Shown here piece after piece: positions 59,001 to 64,000 of a stretch of DNA of 64,000 nucleotides. This stretch comes from Persicaria tinctoria. Lineage: Eukaryota; Streptophyta; Magnoliopsida; Caryophyllales; Polygonaceae. The stretch is from positions 85,022,627-85,086,626 of the forward strand of contig JBANSL010000004.1 of assembly GCA_037127255.1 (NCBI GenBank). The letters run 5' to 3'. The number at the start of each line of letters is the position of its first letter. Position 1 is the first letter of the stretch. The notes below the pieces were generated by a model that worked only from the letters and a program-made list of their open reading frames with translations, was not told the DNA's origin and did no database searches. A program made the position numbers and the translations under genes.

Positions 59001-59953
59001 ATTGGAGATGATGACGGCCGGATGAAAAGGAGAGAACCCGGGATGCCATGGAAAGCCTTGAGGGGACTTGTAAGGTTGACACTTCCGGGTCGAGATGAGC
59101 AATTGGTAGAGGGACTGCAGTACCTCCAGTCCCTTGAAAGATTAGTAATTTCAAATTGGATAGACGAGGAAGGGGGTAGTGGTCATGATGAAACTTGGCA
59201 ACAAGAGGAAGTGGGGGCTCGTCCCGCAGAATTGCGAAATCTTCGCAGCCTCGAAATTGGGTTTGGAAAGAGGACAGCTCACTTGCCTACATTCATTCAA
59301 CACCTTCCTTCCTTGGAATATTTGGGGATTTGGGATTGCAAGGAGTTATATTTGGGATGGAAATCCCTTTTAAGTATGAAGCTTGTCTATTTGTGCTTCC
59401 ATGAAGTGAAGAAAGTGATCGATGTTAAAGAAGACAAGGCGGTGGAAGTGGAACAACAAAGCCAACTACGTCGTCTCTTTATATGGGGTGGGGTACGTAT
59501 TCCTAATCTTTTTTATTTTTATTTTCTTTCAACAGCATCAATGCCATCTCATTAATTAAATGTATCCATGTTTAGAATTATGGAGTATATATAGTTTTTC
59601 ATACAATAGTGTGTTTATTAATGGAGAACCTACAGGAAACAGAATGGGTAAACGACATACCCTTGAATTCCCTTTCAAGGCTTTCATCATCTCTTCACTC
59701 CTTAGAACTTTGGTACATAGAAGGAATGGAGCAATTACCTGACGCAATCCAACATCTCACCTCCTTGCAATCTCTATCCATTTTCAAATGTGAGAAATTG
59801 AGATCACTCCCTGATTGGATTCCCAACCTCACCGCCCTGGGATACCTTGAAATTAGGGATTGCTCAGTGGAATTGAAAAACAGATGCAAAGAAGGGGGAG
59901 AGGACTGGCATCTCATTCAACACATCCCTCAAAAAGACATCATGGCAAGGTAA
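56031..59953 (+). CDS. CC-NB-ARC-LRR (CNL) disease-resistance-type receptor
   Basis: CDS join(56031..59492, 59636..59953), 1259 aa. Intracellular immune receptors of this class detect pathogen effectors and trigger defence when ADP is exchanged for ATP. Seen: N-terminal coiled-coil region (1-150) with YDAEDLFDGL in the EDVID position; P-loop GFGGLGKTT (203-211); Walker B LLVLDDVW (279-286); VIVTTR (311-316); GNLPLA (374-379); RNBS-D CFAYCSLFP (438-446); MHD at 521-523; then about 25 irregular LRRs from near residue 560. All ATP-switch motifs are intact. The type is RGA-like. Without splicing, exon 1 would run to a stop at 59553-59555 and lose the last repeats; GTACGT at 59493 and TACAG at 59635 join LRRs in frame. 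An alternative last splice is described in the findings. No frameshift. Confidence 0.9.
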
Positions 59954-61946
59954 ATGTAACCCTACAAAAATTGCTGAGCTTACATTAATTACTTTACTTG
60001 TCCCAGCTTGTCGCTTGTGGTAATTAATCATCTTCATGTTGTTGGAAATTTAATTGCGCAGATCAGATGGTGTATTGGAGGAGGAAGAAGAAGAGGAGGG
60101 AATCAGAGGGTGTGGCGGCCTGTCTCTCTCCAAATTCAAGCGCATATTCCACTAATTCATAACTCGTTTAACCTCAACTTGTCCCTTTGCTTACTATGAG
60201 TGTAAGCTTTTCTATTGCTTCTGATATAATAAATCACTTGGATCTGTATGGTATGAGCCTCTCACCAGAGGGGAGGAAGACAAACTATCCGTGCAAAGAC
60301 TGTATATATAACTGTGTCTCCACTAGTAAGAATCCCATGTTATATTTAACCGGCCTATATTTGTAGTCAAACCAGTCCACAATTGTCTTAACAGTTTATA
60401 CCCTTTGTTGTATTGTAGGCAGGTGTTGATATTGGAAGGGTTAACCTGCTCAAGGGGTTTCATGACACCTGCAGGAGGATCAACTTCTATATATATAGGA
60501 CATGCCTTCTAGAAGTAATTAAGAAGTCGATTACGGGAGCCAATGTCGTATAGGCTATTTCTGTTGAGATTATTGTAAACCTCTCCCAAATCGACCCTCA
60601 AGAGGTGATTTCTGTTGAGCAGGTTAGATGCTCAATTGCTCATGCATCCACAGCTATTTCTTAGATGTTCCTGACAAGGCTAACAAAGATGTACCTGCCA
60701 CATATGGTAATGTCATTAAGGCTTAAATAGGTAAATCATGAAAAATCGATCTTGTGCAACTGTCGTCTATTATTGAGTCTTAACTATGTTTTCATGACAA
60801 AAATACTCCATATATATGATATATGATTGCTCGACACTTTGGCTAACTGTATGTGTCACCTTGTGATGTGTAGGTTGGTTGTTAATAAACAAAAAAAATA
60901 GGGTGCTATTAGAATATTGAGGGCTCATGATCGAGTTGTGTCCCTGCGAATGAGTTCACACAAGTGCACACAATAACGTTGTTGTCATGGAGAATCTTCT
61001 ACGGAGGTCACATTGTTTTCACTATAAAATTTTATTTTTCATTTAGAAAATAATCAGTATGGTTAGTTCACATTATAAGAAGTCATTTCCTGGACTTCTT
61101 ATGTTGATTGGATATGCTAAGGTGTTTGATGAAACTCACACGTACTTTAAGAAGTGATTTCCTGGACTTTGTTGGCCTAGCTGTTGTTGCTGCGCTCGAT
61201 TTTGGATCCTGAGAATTCATGCATTTGAATGTTGTGCAACTTCAACAGCTTATGTTTGATGACTCAATATGGTTAGTTCTCCTCGTTCCCCTTTACCACA
61301 ATTAAGATCTTGTTCTCTGGTAATTCGCTTTATTGCAACATGACTTTTTCAGGGGAGGATTTGTCAAGAACAGAGTGGACTTCGATGAGCCAAGAGTTGT
61401 TGTTGCTGCTCTAGGCTAAATAATTCTTTGAACATAGTGGATGATATGAGCCTCTTTACCAGAGTGGAGGAAGACACCGTGACTTATGTTTTCATTGGTA
61501 ACAATTCCATCTTTTAGTCTGCACATTCCGCAAATGAATCCAACAGTGACTTCTTTCAACTTTATTTGTTATTTTCCATGTTTGGCTATAATCTAAATCT
61601 GATCATCGTTCTACTTCATTTCACTTATCTTGTTTGCAGCTTTATAAATCCAACCGTGCACTGTGAGTAGCTGAAATTTTAGTCTGCACTTTCCCCAAAT
61701 GAATGCTTTAGAAACAATCATGAATGCTTTACTGAGATTTAATACAACTTGTAAATTACTCTCTTCAAATGACCATCATATATGTTTCATTCTAGGACAA
61801 ATCTCAGTTTTGTATCCCGCATCTCTAAATTCGGGAATTCAGGCACATCACAACATTTCATGTTAAGAGCATCAGAGGCAAGAACAATGTTTGAGGCTTA
61901 GCACGAGCAATTCGTTACACTGTCATCTCCAGTAAGGAAAGCGGAA
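59954..61946. other. 3' region of the NLR with small internal duplications, no gene
   Basis: No supported frame. Short phrases occur twice: TATGAGCCTCT..ACCAGAG (60252, 61447), AGTGATTTCCTGGACTT-like (61083, 61153) and TTAGTCTGCAC (61516, 61680). It looks like decayed, locally duplicated 3'-flank sequence of an NLR cluster. No transposon ends were found. Confidence 0.4.
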
Positions 61947-63396
61947 ACAGTCTCATGAGTGACACTCAACATCGGCATAAGCAAGATTGTTTACAAAGCC
62001 CTTGGCAGCTCCTGCTCTTTGCACTTCACATGAGGGACTGATTCAAGAAGAATCACACATGGAAGAAGAACTTCAAATCTGAGGTCCAGGCTGCATATGT
62101 TTTTGAAAACAGAACAGGAAAAGCTCTGAGGTTATGACTTGTATGGAACAACCTTTTGTGCTTGTTGTTTCCCTAGAAAAGGAGATAGGACTACATGTAA
62201 AAGGAGCAACTTTTTTCGACCATGCTCCTTCAATCTAGCTCTCCTTCTTTGGAGTATAGGTTATAGATGGGCTTCAAAGGGAGTCCTGAGTGCCGGTTTG
62301 TAGCATCCTTGATGGCCTAGCCGAAGGGGATGGTACAAGTCGCTACTCAGGCGTGTGTGTCCGACGTCTGATAGCTTTGGCTTGAAGAGATAGGATCCAC
62401 ACATGGCTATGCAAGAATCCCTATCGCTTTTTAGGATGGTGAGCATCACTCACACAAATGTTCTCAAGCGGGTATAGCCCCTTATGAAGCCTATTGACAT
62501 TCGACAAACTATCCCTTTGTAAATACTTTACTTTCTTTTCAATATACCTTAACCTTTAAAATAAAATAAAAAGATCGTTTATCCGATTTACAGAAACACA
62601 ATTGCTTTGACTCTGTTGGCTCCCTTTGCATACTTCTTGGAAAGGTGATTCTTATTGCCTGTGTTAGACAGCTTGGATCGTCGTCCTGGTTGGTGCACAT
62701 TCGCATCAATATCAATCCAAACAATACTTTATAAAAGCCGAATTCAACACCTCTTAACAAGAGGAGTCTCTGCAGGCACCAATCTTGAAGAAGTATCCAG
62801 CGAAGCTCTCGCTTACTGCCTTCACATGCTTCTTCGGATTGATCCAGTTTCTAGTCATAGCAGCATTTGCGGAAACAGACATTGCGCGGTGGAGAATCCA
62901 AACCGGGGAGGAGCTATCTACCATACTCTATGGGGTAATAAAATGCCCACCCTTGCAGGCAATTATTATAGTACAGTTTCATGAGCTGCCTTGATTTGCT
63001 TCTCAGGGAATCGTCTCTTCCGGGATAGTGATCTCACTCCAAACATGGTGCATTCACAGAGGCGGACCTGTGTTTGTGGCCGTGTTTCAACCAGTCCAGA
63101 CGCTGCTAGTAGCCATCATGGCGACTTTGATCCTCGGTGATCAGCTGTTCTCAGGAGGGTAAGCACAAGCAGAGACTTTTAAGGATGAATTCTGAGCAAA
63201 CATCACCATCTGAGCATGTTTTTTGTACAAAGGATTAATGTAGGTGCAGCGTTGATTGTGATCGGGCTCTACTTGGTCTTATGGGGCAAATCAAAGGAGC
63301 AAAGAGGGGAAAACCAAGGGAAAGAACAGTTAACAAAGCCTCTACTTGGTGGCAAAGAGGTGATTGAATATGCAAAGGAAACCGACATTCCATAAT
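61947..63396 (+). pseudogene. WAT1-related pseudogene, truncated and interrupted
   Basis: A second copy of the gene at 35843-37389. It keeps part of exon 1 (61947-61993 and 62571-62645), then jumps to the middle of exon 4 (from about 62657), followed by exon 5 (63008-63159) and exon 6 (about 63233-63394) in order. Exon 1's upstream part, exons 2-3 and the first half of exon 4 are missing. A ~75-bp insert lies in exon 4 (about 62687-62775), and the exon 6 acceptor CAG is changed to AAG with extra bases after it. Retained parts, including introns 4 and 5, are almost identical to the intact gene, so the copy is recent. No full protein is possible. Confidence 0.9.
61994..62570 (+). mobile_element. 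5'-truncated LINE-like insertion in the WAT1 pseudogene
   Basis: 577 bp lying exactly between two copies of AAGATYGTTTA (61983-61993 and 62571-62581), which is the WAT1 exon 1 sequence at this point. The right end is A-rich (AAAATAAAATAAA), preceded by TTTGTAAATACTTTACTTTC, a tail seen in plant L1 elements. A variable ~11-bp duplication plus an A-rich 3' end are the marks of LINE-driven insertion. No reverse transcriptase part is present. Confidence 0.75.
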
Positions 63397-63875
63397 CGGT
63401 TTGATCGCGTACCCTGGAAATGGCTGATCAAGACAGCCTCAGATTCTAGCTGGAACTAGAAACTAGTTTCACTCAATGTTAATTACCTTTGAATCTTTGA
63501 TGAATGAAACATGAGTTTAATAATATGGGGGCCATTTGTCTTCTGACTCAACCTGTTCTTATTGAGTAGATCGATTATATCAGCTCAGTTCATGAATTTT
63601 TTTACATTAAAATCCAATTGCATAGGTAATAATGTAATATTGAAGAGAGTTGCGTACTACAATACAATTATAGATTGATGGATCAATTAATTGTTTGATA
63701 GAGAAAGCCGAAAGGTGATGGAATTTTAAACAACTTGGATTGCAATTTGCAGCAACCGGCCCACTTCACCCCAATTGTCATTTGTCAAGGAGAGTCGCAT
63801 CAAGTTTCCAACTTGCTAGCTATCCTCCAAAAGTAGCCGCGCGCGTTGTTGACTACACTGACTACCAAATAAGGA
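63397..63875. repeat. Spacer downstream of the WAT1 pseudogene, related to 51.1-51.6 kb
   Basis: After about 100 bp matching the 3' flank of the intact WAT1-related gene, 63560-63830 matches 51095-51630 without the MITE (GATCAGCTCAGTTCATG-like, GAGTTGCGTACTACAATACA, GGAGAGTCGCATCAAGTTTC). Gene and spacer were therefore copied together. No coding sequence. Confidence 0.7.
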
Positions 63876-64000
63876 TCACACTTTTTTTTTCTTTTTTTTT
63901 TTTAAAAAGGAAACAATTCGAAATCCTAGAAGATAACAGTAAAAATGAGAGGTGGAAGGGAATCGGCAGCCGGGCTAACCGTCATGATATAACCCAAAAT
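63876..64000 (-). repeat. Poly(T)-headed retroposon fragment, cut by the window end
   Basis: T-tracts at 63882-63902, then GGAAACAATTCGAAATCC and CGGCAGCCGGGCTAACCGTC, matching the order seen at 19663-19780. Likely the same minus-strand retroposon family; the rest is outside the window. Confidence 0.45.

Noticed and set aside
62785..62994. Functional short WAT1-type protein from the second copy
   Set aside because: Exon 1 is interrupted, exons 2-3 are missing and the last acceptor is damaged, so the open stretch is a leftover of exon 4.

Overview
This is plant nuclear DNA, most likely from a core eudicot. The genes have many short introns with GT..AG borders and AT-rich introns. The families are plant-specific: NIMIN, WAT1-related/EamA, DUF599, LPP2, a CC-NBS-LRR receptor and a plastid-type MurG. 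The spacers are full of typical plant transposons. No rRNA, tRNA gene, CRISPR array or bacterial operon was seen. The species cannot be fixed from the sequence alone.

Layout. 0-3 kb: repeat-like DNA without a convincing gene. 3.4-4.2 kb: a one-exon NIMIN-type NPR1-interacting gene whose promoter holds five TGACG cores. 5.5-8.6 kb (minus): a complete four-exon MurG homologue. 9-11.3 kb: Helitron-like, Stowaway and other MITE sequence. 11.4-15.8 kb: LPP2 phosphatidate phosphatase, seven coding exons. 16.7-28.7 kb (minus): three tandem DUF599 membrane-protein genes with the same exon structure, separated by repeats and partial duplications. 29.5-33.9 kb: a ten-exon PP2C, head to head with the third DUF599 gene. 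35.8-37.4 kb: a six-exon WAT1-related transporter. 38.7-50.8 kb: a decayed Ty1/Copia element with 5-bp target duplications, containing a ~7.2 kb CACTA-like element, which itself contains a 1.1 kb Mutator-like element. The CACTA-like element also carries a broken piece of a katanin p80 WD40 gene. 50.8-53.3 kb: a tandem duplication of the spacer that the Copia element entered. 53.4-55.5 kb: AT-rich Helitron-like copies with a nested MITE. 56.0-60.0 kb: a CC-NB-ARC-LRR resistance-type gene with one intron. 61.9-63.4 kb: a truncated second copy of the WAT1-related gene, interrupted by a LINE-like insertion and followed by the same spacer that follows the intact copy.

How the genes relate. They are independent eukaryotic transcription units, not a pathway. 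Two immune-related loci, the NIMIN-like gene (a predicted modifier of NPR1/salicylate signalling) and the NLR, lie in one window but about 52 kb apart. The strongest signals are structural: a three-copy DUF599 array, a three-level transposon nest dated by its target-site duplications and by a paralogous empty site, and a WAT1-related segmental duplication on both sides of the NLR. I saw no clearly new molecular system.

Exon borders were read by eye from splice consensus, reading frame and family knowledge; no alignment or transcript evidence was available.
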